In this document: positions 25,951 through 39,996 of the stretch, piece after piece
How positions within the stretch are numbered: position 1 is the first letter of the stretch
Layout: every line of letters starts with the position of its first letter
NCBI GenBank assembly: GCA_026261815.1
Contig: JAMPIT010000476.1
Span: 5,917,501 to 5,981,500 of the forward strand
Direction: 5' to 3'
DNA: 64,000 bases
From: Monarcha castaneiventris obscurior
Lineage: Eukaryota; Chordata; Aves; Passeriformes; Monarchidae
The notes under the pieces: generated by a model
Database searches by the model: none
What the model was told of the DNA's origin: nothing
Seen by the model: the letters and a program-made list of their open reading frames with translations, nothing else
Position numbers and translations under genes: made by a program

Positions 25951-28900
25951 GTCCTTATTCCCCACATGGCCCAAGGCTGATGGGAAACTGTTCATGCAAC
26001 CTCTCCCCTCAGGCACAGCAGAGGACATTGGACATCTCTGCTTTTAGGGGTTTTTCTCCTTCCTCAGGCTGGGCTGGACTGACTAAAGTCATCCAGGTGT
26101 CAAGCACTTGCCACAGCCAGCAGCTTTCACAGAACAAGCCCATTTTTAACTACAAATCAGCTAATTTAAAGGAAAGTGCCACTTTCTTCCCCTAATCTCT
26201 CACTGTAATTTTATAATGGTGCAAGCTTAGCTGAATATAGATCAGAAGCAAAAGAGAGCAGAATCTGGCCTCAGCTACTTGTATTTTGCCCCCTAAACAA
26301 AGCCACATTTAATCAGGGATCTCCTTTTCCACCTATTCATCACTGGTAGTAGAAGACATTTTCAGAACGGCACAGTACTTGGACAGTTCCACACAAGATT
26401 TCTTACACTGTATTTTTCAGGGGAGTCCAAAAGTTCATCAAATGCTCCTTTATCCCCAGACACCCTCTGATCCATACACAAGTGTGTGAACTCACACACA
26501 GATCTGACATGAAACCATTAGAGAGGAAAAAAAAAAAATTCAGAGTCTCTCAGTTTGACTCATCAGTGAATATTAATTTCTATTGTCATGCAGTTGACTT
26601 GTAAATCAACTGGATCATTAACTCAGACCTTTTGTGCACTAACATTACACGGTGTTGCAAGTTATTTAGACACCACGGTGTTTACTATACTCCCACTGGT
26701 TTGAACACAGAGTTCTGCTCCCAAGGAAAGAGGGGTTAAATGGGTCCACACAAATACAGATGATTCTCTATGAGACTCTCCTGGCTGTCCATATTTGCCA
26801 AAACAAGCACACCATGCAAACCTTGCTAGCCAAATAGTGCCTTCTGCTGGAATTGTAGGATTGTAGGATTAATGGAAAGTCCTGTTTCTGCTAAGACAAA
26901 GGTATCCACATTAAGTTTATAGGTCTAGGCAAAAGGCTGAAGTTTTAACTAAGGATTTGTGGCCCTGCAGAGAATAGGCTGCAGTTTCAGGGAGTGAACA
27001 GATCTGTATCGATTTACAACATCAAAAGGCTTGCGTCTTGTCTCTTTCATATCTATAAATAATCAGTATTGACTATAATAAACCAATTTAGAACAAACTG
27101 CTTGATCTCAGGCTATTCAGTGAATACTGAATTAGCTCAGTGATGTGAAGCACAGCCTGTTACTTCCCAGGTGGTTGCTGCCACGGATGTCCCATCTTGC
27201 CAAAGGTTTCTGATCATCCTCCTGAAGAAAGGCACAAGCATCCACAGTCTCTGCTGGAAGTTCTAATTTTCTCCAGAGAGAAGTTAAACTCCAAGGTGTT
27301 TCCAAGCAGTAAGGAATGCTGGCATAAGATGTGAATTCGCCTGGGCAACTTGCAGCAAGTTCAGACCTATGGGATTTTATGGGGATTCATAAAAGGAGCT
27401 GAGGATTTTCATCCAGCTCTCCTTGTCTGGGAATGGCCTAGGTGCAGGCATGCCCACGGCTGGGTCAGGATCAGCAGGGCTTGGTGGGGCAGCTCTGCCA
27501 TCCCCATCACATTGCCTTGGCTGCTGCTCAGCACTACCTGCCTTTCTCCTCTCACAGACATCCCCAGGGCTAAACAGAGAGAACTCTGCTCTCAACGAGG
27601 CTCTGCCAGGAACCAGGGAGGAAAGAAACAGAGGAGCTGCAGATTGAGCTGGTGGTTTATTTGCAGGATGCGCTGGTAGGTGAGCAGGGCAAGAAGGAGC
27701 TGCAGAGAACAGAGCTCAACCACGCCGTCCTCAGCTACACCTCAGCCCCTCGCTTGAGCAGCCTCGTGCTGGGCTTTTGAAAGCACGGTCTTTTTGTAGG
27801 TGAGGTGTCACAGGGCTGGACACAATGGAGGGAAGGTGGCCCTGGAGAGTCACAGGGGCTCCATTTCCAGTTCAACAGCGACCTCTGCTCTCGGCAGCCT
27901 GAAGCGCGGGTGTCTCTGATCAGCTCGGTTTAGGGACACCTTCGGATAGATCACTTTGGTCTGTTTATCTGTGGGGAATAAGGACACATCTTTCACGCGT
28001 GGGCAGCCACCGTGACCTTCAAATCCCATCAGATGGAGCCCAGGGCTCTACGGCCCCGGCAGTTGTTAAAGCATCCTAGGATTTACCTTTTCCTACTTGG
28101 CTGATATTTAAACCAGATGCCAAGAGAGACAAGGACACGTGGTTTCTTAATGGATTGTTTTCAGCATGCCCCAAGAGGGAATATAGATATATGTGCACTC
28201 TCACACACACGAGACTTGCATGGAATCTCTGGAACAGAGCTGTGTAACCAAGGAAAACCAAAAGGAAGGTTCAGCTTCTAAACCTACCAACTGCCCCTTG
28301 GGTGCTGGAGGCATTAATAGGTGTGGTGGGACTGCTGAAATTCCATGACACAGTACTGGGATACCACATACAAGTCAGTCTGAGCTCTCCAGCCTGCAGA
28401 ACCATTTGCAATGTACCTATTGGCTAAAAGATCTGCCTCAGCTCCTCAAAACAGAGCATCCTTAGCTCTTCAGCTCTCCCTTCTCTGCTGGTCTCAACTC
28501 ACACTCCCACATCTCAAGATCTGGGATGTCCAGGACTCTTCTAATACTTCACAAAACATCAGGCCAGATCACAGCTATGAGAGTTCCCCACCCACAGCAG
28601 CAGAGGATCCCATAGAAAATCTCACCTGTGGCATGCCAGGGGTCCAGCACTAAAGGTCCTCTGTCATGCTGCAGAAATCAGTGACAGTTCTCACTCTAGC
28701 AATTCACTCAAAGACACACAGTCCTTAGGAGCCTGGTGTGCTACAGAGCACCTTCCCTGTGTGTCCTGCATGAGAGTGATCCACAGGAGCTGGGATTCAA
28801 GCAGAATGTGGTTTCCAGACCCTCTGAGGGTTGGCAGACTAAATGGATCCCTCCCACTGGGAACTGAAGGATGCATGTGCCCATGGCAGCACTTTCAGCT

Positions 28901-29299
28901 GTGCCTCCCCACCCCAATAAACCCACACACAGCAGCAGATCCACCCCAGCCTCTTTAAACACTGCAGTGCCCAGGAAGAAAAAGGGCAGCTCTAAAAAAG
29001 CTCCAAGAACTGGAAAAATGTATTTTGGGCTAAACTAAGACAGCAAAGTGAGAATCTGACACTTTCCAAGCCCCAGAGATATTTTTGAGCTCTCCAAAAT
29101 ATTAATAACAAGCTGAATATCCTAATGCTGTTAGGTAAAACAGCTTTTAGGACTGCAGTGTTTTCCACATAGGAAAGCTTCGCTCTGGTCCCCCTTTCTC
29201 CATGCCCACTCACACTGCTGCAAGTCATTGAGATAATTCTTGGAAAAAGCAGCAAAGAAAATGAAGGTCAGTTTAAAATACCCTCTCAGCTGTAGATTT

Positions 29300-29316
29300 A
29301 AAAAAAAAAAAAAAAA
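29300..29316. repeat. A17 tract
   Basis: Homopolymer about 150 bp before the large AT dinucleotide repeat. Confidence 0.85.
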
Positions 29317-29464
29317 TCAAGCTAAAAATAACTGTTTTGAGCAAGATGGAGGAGCTATTAAGCAACTTTAAAATTGCTGCAGCCAAGAGTGTCCAAAGCT
29401 TGGACAGATGTTGGCAGAAAACAGAAGATAGATCTCTAGCTCCTGAGGATTGTGTGTGCTCACC

Positions 29465-29466
<2 letters not shown>

Positions 29467-29513
<47 letters not shown>
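29467..29513. repeat. (AT)23 microsatellite
   Basis: Uninterrupted AT dinucleotides over 47 bp. Self-complementary, so it can extrude as a cruciform. Likely to be highly polymorphic. Confidence 0.95.
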
Positions 29514-29516
<3 letters not shown>

Positions 29517-30529
29517 AAAACCCCAAAACATTTATAAACATTACCTTAACTGTAAATTAATGTATTGGTGCTTATAGGAAGTATTCGCATTAACTTTAAT
29601 AAATAATTTTCACAAAGTCTGTCCCTTTTTCACAACTTTGTGTGGCTTTATTCCTGCTCTGTTTCTGTGCTCAGTATAATCCCATTTGTGTTCACAGGTC
29701 TGCACCTGCATCCACACCCCATTCATAAAGTGCTCCAGAACCCAAAGGCAGAGAGCTCCAAGAGATGAAGCTGCAGTTCACCCAAAAATATTTATGCACA
29801 GACTTCTGTGTATTTTTATATACATTTCTATCTGAAGATCCTACATATACAAAGTCCTTACATTGGATATATTGGTGAAATCAGGGATATTAACCCTTTT
29901 CTTCTGTTTTGTCCAAGAGACGGTTTGCCAGGTCTGCCAGCTATTTCTTGATCAAACATTTCTAACACAAACAGCACACAGTATCAGTAAATAAGCTGTG
30001 CTCAGCAAAAGTGATCTGACTACAGTCTGTAATTTCTTCTTGGGCAAAACCTGCCCATCACCACTACATCACTCCTGTCTCTGTCCCCAAACACAAGTGA
30101 CATGGCCCTGTTGGGTATTTATCCTCCTGGCAGCCTTGAACTCCAACCAAGGGCCCAGAAGGAAAAGTCTTGGCATCACTTCAGCCTTTCAGAGTTCCCC
30201 AGCCAAGGTAAGAATGTTCTGCTTCACCACAACCAGAGGTGGTCGTGCCCTTGTCTCCACAGCCCTCACGCTCTGTAATGGGGACAGGTATGGGTGCAGT
30301 AGCATCTATTCCATTTTCAGCACTTAGACATCATAACTCTCCCCATTTTATCACTCTTAATATTTATAAGACATCTAGAAAATGATTGATTTTCCTTTGG
30401 ACCCCTTGTCATTCACAGTTGCTTATCTCCTCCGTATAGGGGGCAATGGAGAGATTTATAACAGCCCATAAAAGTTGTTACCAAAAGTACAGTTTCTTTC
30501 TGTGTGATCATTTCTAATAACTCTCAGGC

Positions 30530-30860
30530 ACGATAGCAATTACTGACAAAAGTCAGCCTCTGTTAATAGAGTTTATCTCAGTTCATCATATATCCTTTGT
30601 CAGTGGAAGCATTTTGACAAGCCTGGGGTTAATTAAAACTAAGAAGACAATAAAATACACCTAATCAAACATTACAGGTACAGAAATCAATTAGCAGATT
30701 TATGGCACTTTGGAGCCCTCTATAACGTACAAAATTCAAAGAAACTGTCAGTTCCATCCCCCCCAAGACAGTGTAATTGAATTTCTAATTGAAACTATTT
30801 TTCAATAGGTAACACAATCCGCAAAGTTTGATTTGCATTAAAGTGGCATCTGCAGAGGAT
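30530..30860. promoter_or_regulatory. candidate conserved non-coding element with TAAT cluster
   Basis: A repeat-free AT-rich block with homeodomain cores: ttaattaaa (30629-30637), caattag near 30690 and two taattg sites at 30775-30800. No coding potential. The regulatory role is inferred from composition only. Confidence 0.3.
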
Positions 30861-33800
30861 AGAGGAATCTAAAAAAAATAAAGAAATCCCAGGATGCTCC
30901 TGTTATTACTAGCAATAATTACTATTATTTGTGTATTTAAAATTTTGCTAAAGCTCTTTAGAACCAACAGAGGGGCCAAGTCTTTAGCCAACACAGCCCT
31001 AGACACCAAAATTTCTGTAGGAAGAGTTCATTTGAATGAAAAGAGGGAAGAAGAAAATTCAGGTTGGGCAGAAATGAGAAATAAGATGGGCAGAAAAGAG
31101 TTTGGGCGTAGTGATCAGCAGGATAAAGCCCAAGTGATGATGGTCCATCCTTAAGGGATGGACACTGGGACCAGTATGTGGGACAGAGCATCCCAGCAGG
31201 TAGGGAACATTGGAACAGAGGGACAAGCTGTGTGCTGGAGGATGCTGACAAGAGTTTGTTGGCATTTAAATTACCTTCACTGGGATGTTTGGCTTTTGTC
31301 TCTGGGTGCAAATCTTCACACGGACAGAGCAGCTATTGCCAGTTTGGGCACAGTGCCCATGCTGATCTTCACAGAAGCAGCACAGTTCAGGTCGGAAAGG
31401 ACTTTTCAGGAGATCACCCAGCTCCAAACTAGATCTCAACAAGGATAACAAAATAGGTTCTAAAATTCCAGAGAAACAATGTTGTTCACCAGAGTTTCTC
31501 TCTGAAATGCAATGAGACAGAAAGCATAGGTGTGCACAGTTATACAGCCTAATTGCATACAGTACTGCTTAGTCTATATTATCTATATTTTACACTGCTT
31601 CATTTCTTCTGCTGCTCCTAAGACACAGCTAGGAGCTATCTCTCAGTAATTTACTGGGAAATGGGAAAGACTGGAAATGAAAAGTCAGGAGAAATGAAAA
31701 TACAAGGTCAACAGAAATCTTTCCAGCACTTGCATCTCTTTCAGTGCGGTGAACCAGATTAACCTCTGATTTCAGCACTCAGTATCTAGAATCCAACATA
31801 AACAAAAGTATGTTATTTAAAATGAAATATTAACTATTTTCTTAACTTGTAGTAAAATGTTCATTAAATTTTAATGTTATACAATGAAACAAAAGAAGGA
31901 AATTAAAATTTGTTTTATTGAAACATTGCAAGTCCGAACTGTTTTGCTGGGTCCTGCTTAGTGAGAACCTCAGCAGGAAGAAAAGCAGAAGATATCAGAT
32001 TTTAAAAACAAAACTCTGGACAAAACATAACAGCAAAGGGAAGATAATGAATCAATAGTAAAATGGGGCTTTCTAGTGATTTTCTACTATTTTAAGGAAA
32101 CTGGGCAAATGCACAAGGCTCTCAGATTCCACCCAGTTTTGTTTTGCTACTGTCTCAGCAGCATCTCATTGGGAAGAAAAGCACCTGCAGAGAACACATC
32201 TACAGGAGCTTCACAAAGCACTAAACCTTATCACAGAGAGGAAGGACATTCCAGGCAACTGTCTTTACAGGATAAATCAGTAAGCAAGGCACAGGGACAG
32301 GGATCTTCTCACAGAGAGAACAGCCACCTGTAATAGAGATCTACTTTACAGAGGAGAGACTCCCTATGTTACCAAAAACAGCTTTTCATCTGGATAGCAC
32401 TCGCTGTGAAATTAAATTCTGGCACATTTGGGAAATGGTCCATGGAGAGGTGATCAATTCTATTAGAGGGTGTGGAGGGAACTCATTCTTATTTCCTTTG
32501 TTAAGGAACAGAACAAGAGTCCAGAATTCAGACTGTAACAGAGCAGATCCTTGAAATCGTCACTGCCATGGACAGGTTACTATTACGGGTCTGTGCCTGT
32601 AGGAAGTAACCTCAACCTCTGCATTTCCCAACATTTTGTAAGTGTGAAGGCTTTACTCTGGCTCTTCCTCCCCCTCCCATAGTGGCTTCATGGAGAGGTA
32701 CCTGCAACTGGACATTGCCTGCTGCCACAGACCCCACCTCCCTTATTTCAATAGCATGAAGGAAAGGATTGATCTGGTTTTGCAATCTACACTGTCTACC
32801 AGTTCAAGGGCTGTAGTGATCCCAGTATGCCCTCTGGAAGGAAATTGATCTCAGACAGCAGGAAGCATCACCTTACCACCAGCTCTATGAAGGGAGATGT
32901 TTTCTGGTTTAGTTGGTTTTGTCTGGTTTTCATTTTTTTTCTTTTCTTCTTTTCCCCTCCAGTTTTGGTCTTTTGTTGTTGGGTTATTTTTTTATTTTAG
33001 TTTATTTTCGTTCCTCATCTTTCATCCCCATCCACTACAAGTACATCTTTTTGCTTACACTGCTTCTTATACACACTGCTTCTTCCAAAAGAATTGAAAG
33101 ATTTCTGACACTGAGAAATCAAACCCTTCCCCTGGCCATCACCAGAAACAGCTTTCAGAGCCAGCCCCCCTGGAATTTGCTGCCAAAGCAGAATGAAATA
33201 GGTAGCACGGAATAGGAGTTAAAAGCAGGTGGATTTGGGGGGCCAAAGGACATATCCAGAGGGTTCCAGGTCCTTTCCTGGCAAGCTGATAGGACAGAAT
33301 TGAAGGTTATGGTTAAGGTTTTCCTGGTATCAGCTCAGTTCTCCCCTGCTGCAAGTGAAGTTTAATTTTCTCCCTCTGTAAGGCTTGTCATTATTTATCC
33401 CCTAGATCATGATTTTCCAGTTCTTTCCCCATTCTTGGCTTTTGAAATGCAGGCTGCAAGGCTGGATATGTTCTGCCAGCCTTCACCAAGTAGCACAGAG
33501 CAGTCATATCTCTCCCCTGACCCCACAGCTTGCTTCTGACACTCCTATTAATGCTTCCAGGAGCAAGATTTCTGTTTAAGGTGCATCACTGACTCACTGT
33601 GATTCACTCTGAAGCCAAACCCTTCCCTGCAGTACTACTTGCCTAGGCAGCTGTTTCTCATTTTTTTAATCAGATGTTTCCTCCCTAAAGGTAGCATTTG
33701 TCATGAATTTCATCTTATTGATTTCTAACCATTCCTGCTGTATAGATAATATTGAACCCAAAGCCTTCTTTGCAGACTGCTGGTAAGCACACCTCACAGC

Positions 33801-34319
33801 ATCTTCCTTAGGCATTGCAAGGGATTATTTTCTCTATGAGCCAAAGTATTTGTGGAGGAGAACTGAACTCTGTGCAGAGAATTTGCAGAACTAGAGAATT
33901 ATTTTAAAATTTTTTAGAAGTTTAAAAATCATTCTCTGACAGTAAGCCAAGGGCAAATGTTCTCTGAGAAATGGTCTTCCAATAAATAAGTGTGATCTTA
34001 CTTGCTAAGCAAATTCAGTTTATGCTGATTTTACAGTGTTTTCCTCAAGAATAACAACAACTGCAGTCAAAAATTGCACCAACTGCCCCTTCACACACTC
34101 ACCCAGCAGCCATGCAGCCCAGAGGAAAGATTCCCTTTGGATGATCCACACTCCAAGGAGAGAGACTCAAAGTGCTTCCTTGTCCCACCCAAATTATAAC
34201 AGCTTGATCCTTCCTATCTGGCATTTCAAAAGCCTTCAGAATCCCAATGGCGCTGACCTTTCCACACCCAAACCATCGCATTCCAACCCAGAACAAACCT
34301 CTGGTTTTTAATTTTATTT

Positions 34320-34575
34320 CACAGAATCACGGCCTGGTTTGGGTTGTAAGGGACCTGAAAGGTCATCCAGTTCCAGCCCATGGGCAAAGACACCTTCCAC
34401 TATCCCAGGTTGTTCCAAGCCCTGTCCAATCTGGCCTTGGACATTTCCAGGGATCCAGGGACAGCCACAGCTTCTCTGGGCACCCCGTGCCAGGGCCTCA
34501 CCACTCTCACAGGAAATAATTTCTTCCTAACATCCAATCTAAACCTACTTTCTCTCAGTTTAAAGCCATCTGACA
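34320..34575 (-). repeat. CR1 LINE fragment
   Basis: Antisense CR1 tail starting cacagaatcacggcctggtt. It continues through agacaccttccactatccca to catccaatctaaacctactt. Confidence 0.9.
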
Positions 34576-35159
34576 GCAGCACAGAGTGCCAGCACAGCAA
34601 ACCCTGACCAGCTGACACATTTCCACTGATACAGGGCAGGACAGCTCAGACAGAGCCACCACGTGCTCTGCAATATGTTCACTGCTGTTTAGAGCAGCAG
34701 ATTACACCAATGCCCCATTCAGAAGATGTCAGACTGTGTTGGCACATGGTCACAATGTGTTGTTACATGGTAATTTCCCCCTCAGCCCAAATATCTCTAG
34801 CTTATGTTCTGGCCAGCCACTGCAAGGTAATCCCAGGCAGAAAAAAAATCCCAAATTTGTTCCCTATTGAGTCTGTGTACAACATAAATCTGTCTTATTT
34901 TTTCCCCTTATTTCAGCTTTTTGCCTGGCTGCAAGGAGGTTTAAGAGGAATACATTAAAAAATGCTTTCTTAACACTAACTGCAAATTCACCTGTCTCCT
35001 CAGGGCTGATACATTTTCCTTCAAAAGTTTGCATCCTTTGACATCTTTGCAGTCCCTCCATGTTCCTGCTGCTGTTTCTCAGCAATAGATAAGAAAACTT
35101 CAAAACCTTGCTCTGCAGTAATGAGATTCAAAAGAAAAGATTTTTTTCCAATCTTTCTA

Positions 35160-35620
35160 CATAAAAAAGCCTGAATCAGAGCCCAGCAGTGCACAAATAT
35201 TACTCATGTCATTGACACTAAGAAAAGGGGAGCTGTGAATAAAAAATGTTAAAAATGAACACAAGGAGCATTGTTTGCATATCAGAAAAATTAATCTACA
35301 TAGAGAAGTGTAAGAGCCTGCAATTCAGAAAGCAAAGAATTAGGACAGCCCAGCTGAGAATAATTTTCTAGCCAGTTAATTTAATTGCATAAATCATTCC
35401 TTTGTTAGCAATAAAGAGATATAATTAAAATGAGATTGCTTCTCATTTCTATTCTCTGGAAACTAAAGGAATTGATTTTGGGGAAAGCATTCTTCCAAAT
35501 ACCAGATCGGCAAATTACATTTACCTTTTTAGAAAGGCTAAATTATTTTGCGCTAATATCATGGAGGGTTTAATTAATTATAGATCTGCCATATGATCTT
35601 AAAGAAATAATTTACTTAAT
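35160..35620. promoter_or_regulatory. candidate conserved non-coding element with TAAT cluster
   Basis: Repeat-free AT-rich block with dense homeodomain cores: gttaatttaattgcat (35375-35390), ataattaaaa near 35420 and taattaatta (35571-35580). No transposon or coding signal. The regulatory role is inferred. Confidence 0.3.
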
Positions 35621-36045
35621 GCCCACAGAACAGAAGTTTCTAAGTGCGTGTATCCCTCTGATAGATGGTGTGCAGATTTTTACAAACAGGTCACAAGTTG
35701 AACAGGTGGCTGTCAGGAGAAATAGGAGTAAATATAATAAATGTTTAAAGATAGGGCATGGTTTGTTAAGAGACATTAAAGCACTGCTTCCTATTTGTTG
35801 GCACATACCTGGATTACTGGTCTTTGAACCCCTCTGAAGTAGTTTTCTTTTAAATATTGTAATGATAGTTGTTTTCTGTTTACAAATCTTTAGGGCTCAA
35901 TAAGCAGTAACAGGTTAGTAACAGAAGAGTCAGAGAGGAAAAAAGCAAAACATGAAGCCCACCAATTAAACAGAATATTGTTTTTGCTGAATATTGCAGG
36001 GGTTGGCCACTGCCAGGCCCTTAACAAGGCTGTAACAAACACATC

Positions 36046-36266
36046 AGACAGAAGAAATTCTTGCCTGTGTGGGTGGGGAGGCCCTGGCACAGGGTGCCCA
36101 GAGAAGCTGTGGCTGCCCCTGGATCCCCAGAAGTGTTCAAGGCCAGGTTGGACAGGGCTTGGAGCAACCTGGGATAGTGGAAGGTGTCCCTGCCCATGGC
36201 AGGGGTGTTGGAACATGATAAGCTTTTAGGTTGCTTCCAACCCAAACCATTCCATGATTCTATGGT
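36046..36266 (+). repeat. CR1 LINE fragment
   Basis: Sense CR1 tail very like the copy at 6.2-6.4 kb, ending ccattccatgattctatgg. Confidence 0.92.
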
Positions 36267-37324
36267 GATACACTCAGCATCCTTTGGGAGAACTGCCTTC
36301 TCTTACCACCCTCTCTTTGTAACTACTTACTATGCAGGGGACCCCAGAAACTGGGAAAATTCTGCCTCTTCCATCCCTTTTTCCCCCTCAAGGGCAGCCA
36401 CTCTTGCAAAACCTGCTCTGCCCTTCCTGCCAGGGGCTACACCAGAGGCAAGGATGGTGCAAAAGCTGGTACTGATACCAGCAGAAGGCAGGGAACAGTA
36501 TCCCTTTCCTCTCTGTTGTACAAAGATGGGGTCTCTTACATTCACTCTCTCCACTTCTCTCCTCAGAACAGACATTCCTCTCTACATATTTGAGACCAGT
36601 AGCCATCTCGTGAACATTTGTCATGCTGCCCACTCTCTCAATTGTCCTTTTTGTCACGCAAAAGCTGCCACCCTTCCACCTTCCTCCACAAGAAACCTCT
36701 CCTGCCACCAAGGATTCCCATTCCTCAGACCTGGGGCTTTTCAACTGGCAGAACACCAGGTACAAATTTAAGTCAGGCTACTTTGATGAACTCTCCAGTC
36801 ACAGAAAATCTTCCACAGATCTCAGGCAGAAGCTGCCCAGGATTAGAACACCTGGTAAGTCTTACCTATACACAAAAGCTGCCTCTGCCTCATAAGCTCT
36901 TCCTTTTCTGTGTGCTTTGGAACAGAACAGGAGCAGGCTCGCCTCTGGAATATCATTCCCCATGGAGACCACCACGGTTTAGTGACAGCACACCCATCAC
37001 TAGGGAGTGTGCTGTGGAGGAGACAGGCAAGTCAAGAAAGATGGCATTGCATTCAGGAGTTAAATAGCAGATAGATTAGATCTCATCATCTCAGTTTTCC
37101 AGGAAAAGTATTGTGTTGCTATGGAAACCCCAACATAACCTGGGTTTTCCTTCCTTTTGTTTGTTCATTTTCTACAAACACTGGCCTCTCCCAGTCCTGT
37201 CTAATGTCCATTTCTCCTTGCAAGTACACTTTTCAGTGACTGCCTTTCACAATATCACTGTCCCAGCCTCCAGACTCTACCTTTGCAGTAAGGACTGATG
37301 TGCTACTCATGAGAAACTCAGATC

Positions 37325-37482
37325 CTGAGGGAGGGACATTAAAACTCATCTCATTCCAACCCCTCTGCCATGGGCAAGGACGTCTCCACTATCCCAAGTT
37401 GCTCTGACTCCTGGGCACCCTGGCCTTGGATACTTTCAGGAATGGGGCACCCACAGCTTCTCTGGGCATCCTATTCCAGTCA
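37325..37482 (-). repeat. CR1 LINE fragment
   Basis: Antisense, diverged CR1 tail: aaaactcatctcattccaac, ctgccatgggcaaggacgtc, cacagcttctctgggcatcc. Confidence 0.82.
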
Positions 37483-39572
37483 TGGACACACAAAGAACAT
37501 AAACTTGGTCTCTCCCTTACAAGACATCAGTGCAGTTTTTAAAAACTGCTACTGGATTTTGCCACTCTGGAGTCACCCCCCTATTAGGGGGCAACAGATT
37601 GTAGTACCCAAACCTTTTTGGGTTGAAAAAACAGAAGTGTGCTGCAGCAGTGCTGATACAAGCTGTCTTGCAGCCACTGACATCAAGTCCACCACAACCG
37701 GTATTCTGCAAGTATTTTCATGAAAATGTTAGCACTAAACTATACCACAAATTAAAAGAGTCCCTTGACAGCCAGAGAAGAGAGATCAACTCAAAGTGAA
37801 ATGCTATGAACTTTATCTTGTCACAGAGTCCCCATTTACAGCATCTCAAGAAACAGCCATTCCCTTGTTAGCTTCAGAAAAAGGAATTTTGCAGGCAACG
37901 AAGATTTGGATTTTCAGCTCGAAGTTTTCTTTGGTTTTATTCTCAGGTATCTCTAACCATTTATTTTACTGCATTGTAATAAGGATTGCCTTTAATGAGT
38001 CTGATGGAAACATCAAGAGAATCTTTCCAAAACATGCTCTAGGTACAAGAAACTTCAACACACTGGAGCATTTATCTACCAGATTTCTTTATTCTGCACC
38101 TCACAACTTCATGATTTACATACACTTGAGCTTTTCATATTCCATCCTATTCCCCTGCACAAATAACACAGAATAGACTCCCAAGTGCAGGCTCATCTCC
38201 TTCCTCCAGAGTAGCTCCTACTTCAGCAGCATCAAGTCTCATATCCTTAGCTGGAAACATCTGTCAGTAAGTTTTAACTTGTAGCTTACCTGGTCCTGGC
38301 TAGTCCTAGAATATATGACTGTCAAGCTGCAAAGCTGTTATCCTGAAGCTGAAGATTCAGCAGGTTTCCTTTGGCTTCCTCAGCAGAGCTGTGGCAGAAA
38401 TGGAACGGGAATCCACGGCCACTCTCCGTGCCAACATCCCCACCAAGTGGCCAGCACACCAGCTCCTCTTCCAGCTCATCCCACTGCCTCAGGAGGGTCC
38501 AGGTGAAAATACAAACCTGGTTCACCTAATCTCACCCAAAACCTAAAGAAAATCTGGCTTCTGAGACAACTCTTTCCAGCCGCACTCTGGAGTAAAGGCA
38601 ACACAGAGCAGGGATAAAGAGGACTCCTTCCTTCCTTTACACAGGGAAAAACGTGTCACACAGCCTCTTAAAGTTTTGTTTGTGTTCACACGCTGTGCCA
38701 AGCCATAATCCACCTACCTCCCACCTTAGCCACTATTATTTTTTCCGCTTGCAGAATTTATAAACTTGCTTACAGAATATTGTTAGTAACTCCACGTTTC
38801 AAACAAGTGTGGCCAGCCCAAGCAGTAAAACATAAATTTGATACAAGCTTTGTGTTGTATATGAAATACTGGATGAAGTATATGCAAAAAAAAAAAGCTA
38901 ACTACACCTTTAAACAGTAGTTAAGGAAGGACTTAAAAAAAAAAAAACCAACCAAAACGAAAAAGAAAACATTGACTAACACTGCCCTCTTGAGGGAAAG
39001 GGAGCTGTATTGCCTCGGCAAAGCCATTCTCCCTTCCCTACCCTTCAGGCCACACTAAACTCCCCCCGCCTTGCCATATGGTTCAAGGTGGGTGGAAATT
39101 TTTGAAAAGCAGCAGTAGATGCACACCTAGGAATCAATTATCTCTAGATAAAATATACTTCGGTTATGTTTTATTTTTAAGTATTTCAGGTACAAATAGG
39201 CAACTGTGGAAGCACAAGAACTTATTGGAAATAAAAAAAATTCTGATTTCCAGGGACAGGTTTTTTGTTTCTTCATGAATTGCAGCCTTGTATTTTACCC
39301 AACAGATGGTGTGGCAAAATTCCTGAGAGCAGGAACCAGAATCCAGCTTTTTCTTTGTTCTGCAAATTCCTCATCACTGGAATACACAAGCATCATTGCT
39401 CTAGCCTAAGAATTTTTATCTGCTGGCTGGAATAATCCCTTGCAGTATCTATTGGAAGCTTTTGGGAATCTCTTTTCCCAGTGCTGCTGCAATATCCAGG
39501 CTGTCAGTGCAGCCTCCAATCAGTCTTAATAAGAAAGGAGATACTACTGCAATATTTCAAAGCGTAGTTGCG
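37483..39572. other. gene-free stretch upstream of NUF2's 3' end
   Basis: No exon recognised; A-rich tracts near 38890 and 38935. Ends at a short CR1 tail. Confidence 0.55.
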
Positions 39573-39668
39573 GCACTTGGGGACAGGTTTTAGTGGTGGA
39601 GTGGGCAGTGCTGGGTTAATGGCTGGACTTGGTACTAGAGGGCTTTTCCAACCTAAACAATTCTGTTA
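39573..39668 (+). repeat. CR1 LINE 3' fragment
   Basis: A short sense tail of a different CR1 subfamily: gtgggcagtgctgggttaat, ggctggacttggtactagag, ttttccaacctaaacaattc. Confidence 0.65.
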
Positions 39669-39990
39669 CGGGGGGAAAAAAAAGCTTAAAGCAAAACTTT
39701 AGAAGGGTCTGATGCCTCTCTAAGAGCTCTAGAAGAAACAAGCACCTGCTGGTTCCTAACTGACTTGCTAGCACCTCTGGCTAGTAAGAGATGAAGAATT
39801 AAAATTTTAAAGATAGCTTGAATCATCCTCCTCCTTTCATCATAGAAGACTGCTCATAGCACACATTCCTACAAATGTACAAATTTTTCAATTGAAATAT
39901 TAAGCCAAGTCAGTTAGGGGAGTGGAAAAGGAAAAACCCAAGAGAAAAAGAGTTAAATATCCTTATATCAACTAGTGTAAAAATCAACAT

Positions 39991-39996
39991 TTTATT
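39991..39996 (-). terminator. NUF2: probable NUF2 polyadenylation signal
   Basis: Minus-strand AATAAA, the first canonical signal after the NUF2 stop. It implies a 3' UTR of about 0.65-0.7 kb. Motif and position are the only evidence. Confidence 0.5.

Larger units (their letters stand above)
25951..34319. other. gene-free stretch, AT-rich, candidate non-coding elements
   Basis: Contains the (AT)23 repeat. 26540-27130 and 30350-30860 are long repeat-free AT-rich blocks. A possible 50-bp CR1 scrap lies near 31385-31435. No exon recognised. Confidence 0.45.
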
